A stretch of DNA of 64,000 nt from Rhodoferax sp. (GCA_024236015.1 JACKLK010000003.1:62001-126000); one strand, 5' to 3'. Numbered from the stretch's first letter, positions 17,854 to 26,438 are shown. The notes: generated by a model not told the origin, from the letters alone. A program made the numbers and translations.

Positions 17854-18686
17854 GCGAAGAGCTGCAACCCGGCAACACCACGCCTGCGGCCGGGCCTCAG
17901 GTGCCGTTGACGCCGCATGGCAAGGTCATGGCCGTGACCAGCGGCAAGGGCGGCGTGGGCAAGACCTTCGTATCGGCCAACCTGGCGGCGGCACTGGCCA
18001 AGCGCGGACAGAAGGTGCTGGTGCTCGACGCCGACCTCGGCCTGGCCAACCTCGACGTGGTGCTGAACCTGTATCCCAAGGTCACGCTGCATGACGTGTT
18101 CAGCGGCAAGGCCTCGATCGAGGAAGCCATCATCCAGGCGCCCGGCGGCTTCTCCGTCCTGCTGGCCGGCTCGGGCATGGTCGAGTATTCGCGCCTGACA
18201 CCGGAGATTCGCGCCGACTTCCTGCGCATCATCGACGGGCTGCTGCCCCGCTACGACGTGGTGCTGCTCGACACCGGGGCCGGCATCTCGGACGTCGTTT
18301 TGTTCGCCGTCTCCCTGGCCTCGGTGGTGCTGGTCGTGGCCACGCCGGAGCCCACCTCCCTGACGGACGCCTATGCCACCATCAAGGTGCTGGCGGGCCA
18401 GCAGAAACGCGCGAACGTGCACATGGTGATCAACCAGACGGCACGCCTGGGCGACGGACGCGCGATCACCGGCCAATTGCAGCAGGTGCTGGACCGTTTC
18501 GTCGTGACCGAACCCGGCCGCGGCGTCAAGCTGGTGCACCTGGCCGATATTCCGGCCGACCCCTCGGTGCGCCAGGCGGTGATGCGGCGCCAGTTGCTGA
18601 TGCAGACCCTGCCCGGCTGTCCCGCAGCGCTGGCGGTGGCCCAACTGGCCCGCAAGATCGAGGAAACCGTGATCTCCGGCGGCTGA
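17850..18686 (+). CDS. FlhG/MinD-like P-loop ATPase
   Basis: A 278-residue ParA/MinD superfamily ATPase. The deviant Walker A motif GKGGVGKT is at 32-39 and the FlhG/MinD hallmark DADLGLANLDVVL at about 55-67, with DTGAGI in the Walker B region. FlhG sets flagellar number and in FleN form antagonises a cyclic di-GMP-binding regulator. This protein lacks the DQA-type N-terminal motif of many FlhG proteins, and no flagellar genes are nearby, so the name is tentative. A site-determining role for another polar machine, such as pili, is equally possible. It is coupled to the upstream diguanylate cyclase by a 4-bp overlap. Confidence 0.85.
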   Translation: MSEELQPGNTTPAAGPQVPLTPHGKVMAVTSGKGGVGKTFVSANLAAALAKRGQKVLVLDADLGLANLDVVLNLYPKVTLHDVFSGKASIEEAIIQAPGGFSVLLAGSGMVEYSRLTPEIRADFLRIIDGLLPRYDVVLLDTGAGISDVVLFAVSLASVVLVVATPEPTSLTDAYATIKVLAGQQKRANVHMVINQTARLGDGRAITGQLQQVLDRFVVTEPGRGVKLVHLADIPADPSVRQAVMRRQLLMQTLPGCPAALAVAQLARKIEETVISGG

Positions 18687-18730
18687 GACCGGCCACGAAC
18701 GCCGGGCGTCGATGCTCCGGCACGGCCGGA

Positions 18731-19588
18731 TCAGGGCTGCTCGGCGGGCAGTGCCGTCACGATCCAGCCCTCGAGCGGATCGATGCCGGCCGGCAGCCCG
18801 TAATGCGGCGCGCCGCATCGCCAGCCCCAGGCGGCCTGCATCAGGCACACGACGGCATCCAGCGCGTCGCCACGGGCGTCGTCCAGCAGGCGGCCATGCA
18901 AGGACGGCGACAGCTCCAGTCGCAAGCCGAGCCGGGTCTGGCCGGCGACCATGGCCTCGAGCAGGCGCCGGCGCCGATCGCGTCGCTGGTCGGTCTGCCT
19001 GGCACGGGTATCGCTCTTGTAGCTGGCATGTCCCAGCACCTCGCGCGCCAGCAGGCCCGGATAGGCTTCCAGTGCCAGCCTGCGCGGATGCCCGCGGGCA
19101 TCGATGTTGTCGGCGCTCCCCGGATACACGCCAGGCAGCCGGGCGCCGGCGTCGATCAGCGGTGGCACACCCGCATGCATCATCCAGGCCACCGGCGGAT
19201 TGACCCATTTCATCGAAGGACTCGATCCGGCCCGACGGTCGGTCGCGCGATGGGCGAACTTGCCGCCGGCCGGCCGGCCCGCGCAGAATCCGGCGAACCG
19301 GTCGCGCAGCTCCGCACGCGCCATGCCGGCATAGATCTGCATGGTGTCGCGCCAGTGCTCGGGCCAGCCCATGGCCTGCACGAAGGCGCGTGGCAAGCCG
19401 AACGGAAAATCGAACCCGCCGACCCAGGCCGGCTCGTCGCACAACCACCGGCCATAGGCGTCGAGTGATTCCAGCGGCTGCAAGGCGTCCAGCAACACGA
19501 CGTCGTGCTGCAGGCGCCCGCGCGCGATCACGATGGGTTTGCGCCGATCGGGGCGGCTGCTGAAGTCGCAACCGACAAGCAGCGTCAT
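18731..19588 (-). CDS. DUF429 domain protein
   Basis: A 285-residue protein starting MTLLVGCDFSSRPDRRKP, with the RNase H-like first strand GCDFSS, the motif GFDFPFG near 58-64 and the late segment DDARGDALDAVVCLMQAAWGW. These are the acidic positions typical of DUF429, which is distantly related to RNase H-fold nucleases. No characterised function is established. It converges with the FlhG-like gene. It is followed by an 88-bp gap before the BLUF stop codon, and it is not obviously part of the folE-BLUF unit. Confidence 0.85.
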   Translation of the reverse strand: MTLLVGCDFSSRPDRRKPIVIARGRLQHDVVLLDALQPLESLDAYGRWLCDEPAWVGGFDFPFGLPRAFVQAMGWPEHWRDTMQIYAGMARAELRDRFAGFCAGRPAGGKFAHRATDRRAGSSPSMKWVNPPVAWMMHAGVPPLIDAGARLPGVYPGSADNIDARGHPRRLALEAYPGLLAREVLGHASYKSDTRARQTDQRRDRRRRLLEAMVAGQTRLGLRLELSPSLHGRLLDDARGDALDAVVCLMQAAWGWRCGAPHYGLPAGIDPLEGWIVTALPAEQP

Positions 19589-19676
19589 GGGTTCAGGTCG
19601 CCCCGGATGCGATCACCGTGCCGGCTGCGCCGCGCGGCCCCGGCGCGCGCAGGCACCCTCGCATGCCGGCGCAGGT

Positions 19677-20099
19677 TCAGGCGCGGCCCATGATGGACGC
19701 GGTCGCCATCAGTTCCTCGAGCAGGGCCAGCGACACCTTGCCAGACACCGAATACGGGTCGAGTTCGGGTTTTTCCGCATACTTGAGCAGGATCGAGGTG
19801 TTGATGCGCGACATGTTCACCTGCCCCATCGTCCAGCCGCCGAAACGGCGCTCGGAGATCTCCTCGTAATGCAGCAGCACCACGTCCTTGTGGCGCCTGT
19901 CCTTCTGGATATGGCCGAACAGGTCGCTCACCGCCATGCGCCCGCCTTCGATGGCCTGCAGGAAGATGCCGCCGCCGTAACACAGGATGCCGGTGATGCC
20001 GCAGGCCGGATTCGACTGGCGCGACTGCGAGAGGATGGCGTCGATCGCCTCCACCGTGGTGTCCACCGCGCGGCTTGCATACAGGAGTCGGACCAGCAT
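19677..20099 (-). CDS. BLUF-domain blue-light receptor
   Basis: A 140-residue protein that is essentially a BLUF domain plus a short C-terminal helical tail. The flavin-switch residues are all present: Y7, N30, Q48 (in FLQAIEG), W89 and M91. The N-to-Q spacing of 18 and the Q-to-W spacing of 41 equal those of AppA. It should therefore bind FAD and respond to blue light. There is no output domain, so it must act through a partner. It starts 4 bp after the folE stop codon on the same strand and is presumably coexpressed with folE. Confidence 0.93.
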   Translation of the reverse strand: MLVRLLYASRAVDTTVEAIDAILSQSRQSNPACGITGILCYGGGIFLQAIEGGRMAVSDLFGHIQKDRRHKDVVLLHYEEISERRFGGWTMGQVNMSRINTSILLKYAEKPELDPYSVSGKVSLALLEELMATASIMGRA

Positions 20100-20103
20100 G
20101 GTG

Positions 20104-20805
20104 TCAGCCCTTTCCGGGAATCAGGGACAGGAATTCGCGACGCAGGTTCGAGTCCTTCAGGAACACGCCGCGCATCACGGAGTTGATCATCTTGCTGTCC
20201 ATGTCCTTGACGCCGCGCCAGGCCATGCAATAGTGGCTGGCCTCCATCACGATGGCCAGGCCGTCGGGCTGCGTCTTGAGCTGGATCAGGTCGGCCAGTT
20301 GCACCACCGCCTCTTCCTGGATCTGCGGCCGGCCCATCACCCACTCGGCCAGGCGCGCATATTTGGACAGGCCGATCACGTTCGTGTGCTCGTTGGGCAT
20401 GACGCCGATCCAGATCTTGCCGATCACCGGGCAGAAATGGTGGCTGCAGGCGCTGCGCACCGTGATCGGGCCCACGATCATCAACTCGTTGAGATGCTCG
20501 GCATTGGGGAACTCGGTGATCGTCGGCCCCTGCACGTAGCGGCCGCGGAACACCTCGTTGACGTACATCTTGGCCACGCGCCGGGCGGTGTCGTCGGTAT
20601 TGTGGTCGTTCTCGGTGTCGATCACCAGGCTGGCGAGCACGCCTTTCATCTTGGTTTCGACCTCGTCGAGCAGGACCTCGAGTTCGCCCGGCTCGATGAA
20701 GTCGGCGATATTGTCGTTGGCGTGGAAGCGCCGGCGGGCGGCAAGCAGCCTCTGGCGGATCTTGACCGATACCGGAGTGCCTTCGTCCGAGTCACTGGTA
20801 TTCAT
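20104..20805 (-). CDS. folE: GTP cyclohydrolase I
   Basis: A 233-residue enzyme that converts GTP to 7,8-dihydroneopterin triphosphate, the first step of folate and pterin synthesis. Zinc ligands C120, H123 and C193 are present, with H191 and the substrate motif RPQIQEE. The segment reads SACSHH instead of the usual CEHH context, so the glutamate after the first zinc cysteine is a serine; this marks a divergent FolE subgroup. I chose the ATG at 20805; an in-frame ATG at 20829 coincides with the predicted transcription start of an extended -10 promoter. The BLUF gene follows after 4 bp. Confidence 0.92.
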   Translation of the reverse strand: MNTSDSDEGTPVSVKIRQRLLAARRRFHANDNIADFIEPGELEVLLDEVETKMKGVLASLVIDTENDHNTDDTARRVAKMYVNEVFRGRYVQGPTITEFPNAEHLNELMIVGPITVRSACSHHFCPVIGKIWIGVMPNEHTNVIGLSKYARLAEWVMGRPQIQEEAVVQLADLIQLKTQPDGLAIVMEASHYCMAWRGVKDMDSKMINSVMRGVFLKDSNLRREFLSLIPGKG

Positions 20806-20835
20806 GGCGGAGGGGGACTGCATCAACATCCGCGC

Positions 20836-20844
20836 ATCGTACCA
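20836..20844 (-). promoter_or_regulatory. Candidate extended -10 promoter of folE-BLUF
   Basis: On the minus strand the sequence TGGTACGAT fits the extended -10 pattern TGnTAnnnT. The predicted start point is near 20829, which leaves a leader of about 24 nucleotides before the ATG at 20805. No good -35 is visible. Confidence 0.35.
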
Positions 20845-20916
20845 GCGAACGGATGGCGGGGTCTTTCCGTTCATCGGGCCGGACCCGGAATCCGCGCGCG
20901 ATCGCGTCGCATGGTC

Positions 20917-22164
20917 TCAGTACCTGCGCCCGATCAGGAACAGTCCCAGGCGCACCATGCCCAGCGCCAGGGCCTCGAGCACGCGGGTGCGCCAGGACCG
21001 GTTGACATAGGCCGCAGCCTCGACCCGGTGTCCGCCATCGGCCATGGCGTGCTCGAGCCGCTGGCGCAACAAGCGCGCAAATGCGGCGTCGCGCACCATG
21101 ACGTTGGCCTCGCGCGCCAGCAACAGGCTCAGCGGATCCAGGTTCGACGAACCCACCGTCGCCCAGCGCGTGTCCACCACGGCCACCTTCGCGTGCAGAA
21201 AGCTGGTGGCGTATTCGTGGATCTCCACGCCCGCATCGAGCAAGGCGCCGTAGACCGGCCGGGCCGCATGGTATTGCAGGAAATATTCGTAGCGCCCCTG
21301 CAGCAGCAGGCGCACCCGCACGCCCCGGCGCGCGGCCAGCACGAGCGCCTTGCGCAACCGCGCACCGGGCAGGAAATAGGCATTGGCGATGATGATCTCG
21401 TGCCGCGCGGCGCCGATGGCGCGCAGGTAGGCACGCTCGATCCGGCGGCGATGGCGCAGGTTGTCGCGCAGCACCAGGTCCGCCCGCGCGCCCCGGCCCG
21501 GCGGCCCGTGCGGCGGTGACGGCCGGGCGTGTGCGGCGCCCGAGTCGCCCGACGGGCCATGGCGCTCGGCCAAGGTGGCACGCATGCGCTCCTGCAAGGC
21601 CTGCCAGGCGGCCGGCAGTTCGCGATCGCGCAGTTCGGAGGCCACGGTCATGCGCCACCAGAATCGCTGCATGGTCTCGAGTGCGTCCTGCACCAGCGGG
21701 CCGGTGATGCGCACCGCAAAATCCAGCCGCGGCTGCTGCAGCGCCCCATAGGCCGGATCATGGCGATCGTCCAGGATGTTGATGCCGCCGCAGAAGGCGA
21801 GCGCCGCGTCGACGACGCACAACTTTCGGTGCAGTCGCCGCCAGCGGCTGGGAATGAACACCCCCAGGCGCCCCAGCGGCATGAAGATGCGCCATTGCAC
21901 GCCGCTGTCGTCGAACCGACGCGCCCACGATGGCGGCAACGCCGGGGTGCCGACGCCGTCCATCGCGAGGTAGACCTGCACCCCGCGAAGAGCGGCCCGC
22001 TCGAGTGCGGTAGCCACGCGCTCGCCCGAGGGATCGAAGTGGAAGATGTAGGTTTCCACGCGCACTTCCCGCTGCGCGCCGTCGATGGCCCGGATCATCT
22101 CGGGGAACAGCTCCGAGCCCCCCTGCAACAGCGTGATCTGGTGGTGCGCCCGCAGTGCCGCCAT
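20917..22164 (-). CDS. clsB: Cardiolipin synthase B-like phospholipase D protein
   Basis: A 415-residue protein with two phospholipase D HKD motifs, HRKLCVVD near residue 113 and HAKVAVVD near 307, as in cardiolipin synthases. There is no long N-terminal membrane domain, which matches the ClsB type rather than ClsA. The insert between the halves (about 205-235) is proline- and glycine-rich. It lies 7 bp after an endonuclease/exonuclease/phosphatase gene, the same pairing as ybhP-clsB in Escherichia coli. The C-terminus has a short hydrophobic stretch that may associate with the membrane. Confidence 0.9.
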   Translation of the reverse strand: MAALRAHHQITLLQGGSELFPEMIRAIDGAQREVRVETYIFHFDPSGERVATALERAALRGVQVYLAMDGVGTPALPPSWARRFDDSGVQWRIFMPLGRLGVFIPSRWRRLHRKLCVVDAALAFCGGINILDDRHDPAYGALQQPRLDFAVRITGPLVQDALETMQRFWWRMTVASELRDRELPAAWQALQERMRATLAERHGPSGDSGAAHARPSPPHGPPGRGARADLVLRDNLRHRRRIERAYLRAIGAARHEIIIANAYFLPGARLRKALVLAARRGVRVRLLLQGRYEYFLQYHAARPVYGALLDAGVEIHEYATSFLHAKVAVVDTRWATVGSSNLDPLSLLLAREANVMVRDAAFARLLRQRLEHAMADGGHRVEAAAYVNRSWRTRVLEALALGMVRLGLFLIGRRY

Positions 22165-22171
22165 GGCGTGG

Positions 22172-22918
22172 TCAGCGGCCCGCCGGCTCGGGCAACTGGA
22201 ACTCCGCCACCAGCGGCAGGTGGTCGGACATGCGCCACCAGATGCGCCCGCGCGGCACCTGCAAACCGACCGGCTTCATGCCGCGCGCAAAGACCTGGTC
22301 GAGTTGCGCCAGCGGCATGCGCGAGGGAAACGTCGGCTGCACCGGCCCGTCGTAGCCGAACAGGCCCATGCCGGCCATCTCGCGGCGCACCATCGTGCCC
22401 CAGTCGTTGAAGTCGCCGGCGACGACCAGTGGCGCGCGCGCGGGAACCTCGCGCGCAATGAAACGTTCCAGTTGCGCGATCTGGCGCAGCCGGCTGGCGC
22501 GGATCAGGCCCAGGTGCACGACCACGACATGCACCGCCTGGCCGTGCAGGTCGACCTGCGAATGCAGCAACCCGCGCTGCTCGAAGCGGTGGTCCGACAT
22601 GTCCTCGTGCTGGTGGCCCAGCACGGGCCAGCGCGACAACATCGCGTTGCCGTGTTCCCCGTGGCGGGTGACGGCATTCGTGCGGTACACCGCCTCGTAG
22701 CCGGGCGGCGCCAGGAACTCGGCCTGAGGCAGTTCGGGCCACTGGGCAAAGAAGCGTGCCTCGCCCCGGTGCAGCTTGCGCACCTCCTGCAGGCAGACGA
22801 TATCGGCATCGAGCTGCTCCACGGCATGGCCGAGGTTGTGGATCTCCAGCCGGCGGCGCGGCCCCACGCCCTGCACGCCCTTGTGGATGTTGTAGGTGGC
22901 GACCCGCACCGGATTCAT
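22172..22918 (-). CDS. Endonuclease/exonuclease/phosphatase family protein (YbhP-like)
   Basis: A 248-residue protein of the EEP fold. The metal and catalytic positions appear in ATYNIHKG (7-14), DADIVCLQE (about 35-43), VAGDFNDWG (about 165-173) and the terminal SDHLPL. Members include nucleases and lipid or nucleotide phosphodiesterases. Because it precedes clsB as ybhP does in enterobacteria, a phospholipid-related role is plausible but unproven. Its ATG overlaps the nudB stop codon (ATGA), so the two are coupled. Confidence 0.88.
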   Translation of the reverse strand: MNPVRVATYNIHKGVQGVGPRRRLEIHNLGHAVEQLDADIVCLQEVRKLHRGEARFFAQWPELPQAEFLAPPGYEAVYRTNAVTRHGEHGNAMLSRWPVLGHQHEDMSDHRFEQRGLLHSQVDLHGQAVHVVVVHLGLIRASRLRQIAQLERFIAREVPARAPLVVAGDFNDWGTMVRREMAGMGLFGYDGPVQPTFPSRMPLAQLDQVFARGMKPVGLQVPRGRIWWRMSDHLPLVAEFQLPEPAGR

Positions 22919-23397
22919 GGCGTCGCGCCCTCCTGGCAGGTCAGGTGCGGCAACATCAGGATGGCCTCGGCGTTGGACGGCGAAAAGCAGGCCAGCGCCG
23001 CTTCGCGCCAGGGCAGCCACCGCCAGGCCCGGTGTTCGCGCGGATCAAGCCGCACCGGCGTGGCAGGGGGCACCGTCAGGCCGAACAGGTGTTCGGTGTT
23101 GCGGGTCACGCCCGGCGCATACCGATGGCGCCAGCGCGGATAGATCTCGTAGACATTCTCCAGCTGCCAGTCGACCAGCGCGCCGGCCAGCGCGCTGCCG
23201 GCGCGGCAGTCGATGCCGGTTTCCTCGAGCACCTCGCGCGCCGCGGTGCTGCGATAGTCCTCGGCCGGGTCGTCCTTGCTGCCGGTGACCGATTGCCAGA
23301 AATCCGGCACGTCGGCACGTTCGATCAGCAGCACGTCGCGCGCGGGGGTGTGGATCACCACCAGCACGGATTGCGGAATCTTGAAGGCCTGGGTCAT
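22915..23397 (-). CDS. nudB: Dihydroneopterin triphosphate diphosphatase (Nudix)
   Basis: A 160-residue Nudix hydrolase. The Nudix box runs from GSKDDPAEDYRSTAA to REVLEETGID (about residues 39-63). The N-terminus FKIPQSVLVVIHT and the C-terminal REHRAWRWLPW segment match NudB, which removes pyrophosphate from the FolE product. The gene follows aspS, as nudB does in many proteobacteria, and is in the same run as folE about 2.1 kb further on. The ATG at 23397 is preferred over a longer GC-rich extension. Confidence 0.9.
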   Translation of the reverse strand: MTQAFKIPQSVLVVIHTPARDVLLIERADVPDFWQSVTGSKDDPAEDYRSTAAREVLEETGIDCRAGSALAGALVDWQLENVYEIYPRWRHRYAPGVTRNTEHLFGLTVPPATPVRLDPREHRAWRWLPWREAALACFSPSNAEAILMLPHLTCQEGATP

Positions 23398-23456
23398 GGG
23401 CAGGTGTGTGGCGGGGCTGCTGCCGCATTCTGCACCATGCCCCGGGTTGCGGAGCG

Positions 23457-23481
23457 CCGCGGGGCTACCGTTGCCCCGCGG
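23457..23481. repeat. GC-rich stem-loop between aspS and nudB
   Basis: CCGCGGGGC (23457-23465) and GCCCCGCGG (23473-23481) form a 9-bp perfect stem with a 7-base loop, in the 122-bp gap after the aspS stop codon. No T-run follows on the minus strand, so it looks like a processing or stability element rather than an intrinsic terminator. Confidence 0.6.
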
Positions 23482-23519
23482 GCCACCGGGCACGTGTCAC
23501 GCCCGCGGCCGGCCCGCAC

Positions 23520-25340
23520 TCACGCGGCCTGGGGCGTCCTCAGCCGGATATGCAGCTCGCGCAGCTGCTTCTCGTCCACCGCCGACGGCGCGTCGGTCAG
23601 CAGGCACTGGGCGCGCTGGGTCTTGGGGAAGGCGATCACGTCGCGGATCGACTCGGCCCCGGTCATCAGCGTGACGATGCGGTCCAGGCCGAAGGCCAGG
23701 CCGCCGTGCGGCGGCGCGCCGTATTGCAGCGCGTCGAGCAGGAAGCCGAACTTGAGCTGCGCTTCCTCCGGCGTGATCTTGAGCGCATCGAACACCTTCT
23801 GCTGCACGTCGGCGCGGTGGATACGGACCGACCCGCCCCCCATCTCCCAGCCGTTGAGCACCATGTCGTAACCCTTGGAAATGCATTTCTCCGGCTCCGA
23901 CGCCATCCAGTCCTCGTGCCCGTCCTTGGGCGCGGTGAACGGATGGTGGGTCGCGGTGTAGCGCTGCGCCTCTTCGTCGAACTCGAACATCGGGAAGTCG
24001 ACCACCCACAACGGGCGCCAGCCCGCCTCGAACAGGCCGTTCTGCTGGCCGAATTCGCTGTGGCCGATCTTCAGCCGCAACGCGCCGATGGCGTCGTTGA
24101 CCACCTTGGCCTTGTCGGCACCGAAGAAGATCAGGTCGCCGTCCTGGGCGCCGGTACGGGCCAGGACCTCGGCCAGCGCCTTGTCGTGCAGGTTCTTGAC
24201 GATCGGGCTCTGCAGGCCGGGCCAGCGGGCCGAGGCTTCGCCCGGTCCTGCGGCAGCGTCGTTGACCTTGATGTAGGCCAGGCCCTTGGCGCCGTAGATC
24301 TTGACGAACTCGGTGTACGCATCGATGTCGCCGCGGCTCAGGCCGGTGCTGTCGCGGGCGCCGCCGGGGACGCGCAGGCCGACCACGCGGCCGCCCTTGG
24401 CCGCGGCCGCACTCGAAAACACCTTGAAATCGACATCGGCCATCACCTCGGTCAATTCGGTGAACTCCATCTTCACGCGCAGGTCGGGCTTGTCGGAGCC
24501 GAAGCGGTGCATCGCGTCGGCATATGCCATGACCGGGAACTCGCCCAGGTCGACGTCCATGACGTTCTTGAACACCGACTTGATCATGGCCTGCGTCATG
24601 TCGCGGATCTCCTGCTCGTCCAGGAACGAGGTCTCGATATCGATCTGCGTGAACTCGGGCTGGCGGTCGGCGCGCAGGTCCTCGTCGCGGAAACACTTGG
24701 TGATCTGGTAGTAGCGGTCGTAGCCGGCCACCATCAGCAGCTGCTTGAACAGCTGCGGCGACTGCGGCAGCGCGAAGAAGTAGCCGTCGTGCACACGGCT
24801 GGGCACGAGATAGTCGCGCGCGCCCTCGGGCGTGGACTTGGTCAGCATCGGGGTCTCGATGTCGATGAAACCCTGGGCGTCGAGGAACTTGCGCACCTCC
24901 ATCGACACCCGGTAGCGCAGCATCAGGTTGTGCTGCATGTAGGGCCGGCGCAGGTCCAGCACCCGATGCGTCAGCCGGGTCGTCTCGCTCAGGTTGTCGT
25001 CGTCGAGCTGGAACGGCGGCGTCACCGAGGGGTTCAGCACCACCAGCTCATGGCACAACACCTCGACCTTGCCGCTGCGCAGGCTGTCGTTGACGGTGCC
25101 GTTCGGGCGCTCGCGCACCAGGCCGCGGATCTGCACGCAGAACTCGTTGCGCAAGCCCTCGGCCAGCGCGAACATCTCGGCACGATCGGGGTCGCACACC
25201 ACCTGCACGTAACCTTCGCGATCGCGCAGGTCGACGAAGATCACGCCGCCATGGTCGCGGCGACGGTTCACCCAGCCGCACAGGCTGACGGTTTCACCTA
25301 GCAGGGCTTCGGTCACGAGACCGCAATAGTGGGTACGCAT
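23520..25340 (-). CDS. aspS: Aspartyl-tRNA synthetase
   Basis: A 606-residue class II synthetase of the bacterial type. The N-terminal OB-fold anticodon domain includes LCGWVNRRRDHGGVIFVDLR. Class II motif 2 is FRDEDLRADRQPEFTQ, a GAD insertion domain lies in the middle, and motif 3 is in the GLDRIVTLMTGAESIRDVIA region. It charges tRNA-Asp. I chose the ATG at 25340, giving MRTHYCGL as in relatives; an ATG six bases upstream is also possible. The order DUF502-aspS-nudB is conserved in the group. Confidence 0.98.
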   Translation of the reverse strand: MRTHYCGLVTEALLGETVSLCGWVNRRRDHGGVIFVDLRDREGYVQVVCDPDRAEMFALAEGLRNEFCVQIRGLVRERPNGTVNDSLRSGKVEVLCHELVVLNPSVTPPFQLDDDNLSETTRLTHRVLDLRRPYMQHNLMLRYRVSMEVRKFLDAQGFIDIETPMLTKSTPEGARDYLVPSRVHDGYFFALPQSPQLFKQLLMVAGYDRYYQITKCFRDEDLRADRQPEFTQIDIETSFLDEQEIRDMTQAMIKSVFKNVMDVDLGEFPVMAYADAMHRFGSDKPDLRVKMEFTELTEVMADVDFKVFSSAAAAKGGRVVGLRVPGGARDSTGLSRGDIDAYTEFVKIYGAKGLAYIKVNDAAAGPGEASARWPGLQSPIVKNLHDKALAEVLARTGAQDGDLIFFGADKAKVVNDAIGALRLKIGHSEFGQQNGLFEAGWRPLWVVDFPMFEFDEEAQRYTATHHPFTAPKDGHEDWMASEPEKCISKGYDMVLNGWEMGGGSVRIHRADVQQKVFDALKITPEEAQLKFGFLLDALQYGAPPHGGLAFGLDRIVTLMTGAESIRDVIAFPKTQRAQCLLTDAPSAVDEKQLRELHIRLRTPQAA

Positions 25341-25386
25341 TGTCATTGGTTGGAACTTTCGATGGCCGGCCCGGGACCGGCACGGG

Positions 25387-26034
25387 CTAGGGGTTCGGGA
25401 TCTCGATCCGTTGCGGCGCCATGCCGGGCGCCACCGAACCCATGGAAATCACGTAGGTCAGCGCTTCGTCCACGCTCATCGCCAGCTCGATCACGTCCGT
25501 TCGCGGCAGCATCAGGAAAAAGCCGCTGGTCGGATTGGGGGTGGTCGGCACGTAGACACTGACGAAATCGGGACCGAGGTGCTGCGCGGCCTCGCCTTGC
25601 GGCACGCCGGTCTGGAAGGCGATGGTCCAGACGCCGGCACGCGGGTACTGGATCAGCATCGCGGTGCGAAACGCCTTGGCATCGTTGGAGAACAAGGTGT
25701 GCGACACCTTCTTGACGCTGTTGTAGATCGACTTGATGACCGGGATGTTGGCAAACAGCCGGTCCCATTGCCGGACCCACCAGCGGCCGGCGACGTTGGA
25801 CACCAGCGCGCCGGTGAGCAACAGCGCCGCGAACACCAGGATCACGCCCAGGCCGGGAACGGCCCGCAGGCGCTCGAGCATCGGGTACGGCGCCGGCAAC
25901 AAGGCCTCGATGCCCGACAACAGGCCACCCAGCACGCCATCGAGCAGACCGACCAGCCACAACATCACCCATACGGTGATGGCCAGTGGCAACCAGACCA
26001 GCAGTCCGGTGATGAGGTACTTGCGAAATGGCAT
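25387..26034 (-). CDS. DUF502 family membrane protein
   Basis: A 215-residue inner-membrane protein beginning MPFRKYLITGLLVWLPL, with one hydrophobic stretch at about 5-30 and another at about 60-85. A soluble domain follows with the family motif VYVPTTPNPTSGFFLM. The function is unknown. It lies 40 bp upstream of aspS and 23 bp downstream of fmdB on the same strand. The ATG at 26034 fits the hydrophobic N-terminus; longer frames extend into fmdB. Confidence 0.92.
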   Translation of the reverse strand: MPFRKYLITGLLVWLPLAITVWVMLWLVGLLDGVLGGLLSGIEALLPAPYPMLERLRAVPGLGVILVFAALLLTGALVSNVAGRWWVRQWDRLFANIPVIKSIYNSVKKVSHTLFSNDAKAFRTAMLIQYPRAGVWTIAFQTGVPQGEAAQHLGPDFVSVYVPTTPNPTSGFFLMLPRTDVIELAMSVDEALTYVISMGSVAPGMAPQRIEIPNP

Positions 26035-26057
26035 CGGGAGGCAGGATCGGCCAGCGC

Positions 26058-26438
26058 TCAGCTGCCCGACCCCGAGCCGCTGGATGTGGTGGTCGTCGAC
26101 TTCGCGGTCGTCGGCGCGGCTGCGGGCTTGGACTCGGGCTTCGATTCGGCCTTGGCGGGCGCCGTGCCCGAGGACTTGCTCTCTGCGCTGGCGCCGGTAC
26201 TGCCGCCGGCCGTATCGGACGACGCCTCGCCCGATTTCGGCGCCGCGGCATTGTTGCCGCCACGGAAATCGGTCACGTACCAGCCCGAGCCCTTGAGCTG
26301 GAACCCGGCCGCGGTCACCTGCTTGCGAAACGCGCCGGCATGGCAGGAGGGACACTCGGACAGCGGCGCATCGGATATCTTTTGCAACACATCCTTGGCA
26401 AACCCGCAGGAATCACATTTGTAGGCGTAGATCGGCAT
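26058..26438 (-). CDS. FmdB family zinc-ribbon protein
   Basis: A 126-residue protein. The first 60 residues form a small zinc ribbon with C8/C11 and C29/C32 and the motif GSGWYVTDF. The rest is a low-complexity tail rich in Ala, Ser, Thr, Lys and Pro. FmdB-type proteins are often annotated as putative regulatory proteins without firm evidence. It sits between ubiB and the DUF502 gene in a conserved block. Confidence 0.9.
   Translation of the reverse strand: MPIYAYKCDSCGFAKDVLQKISDAPLSECPSCHAGAFRKQVTAAGFQLKGSGWYVTDFRGGNNAAAPKSGEASSDTAGGSTGASAESKSSGTAPAKAESKPESKPAAAPTTAKSTTTTSSGSGSGS

Noticed and set aside
23457..23481. Intrinsic terminator after aspS
   Set aside because: The stem is strong but no T-run follows on the minus strand, so I list it only as a stem-loop.
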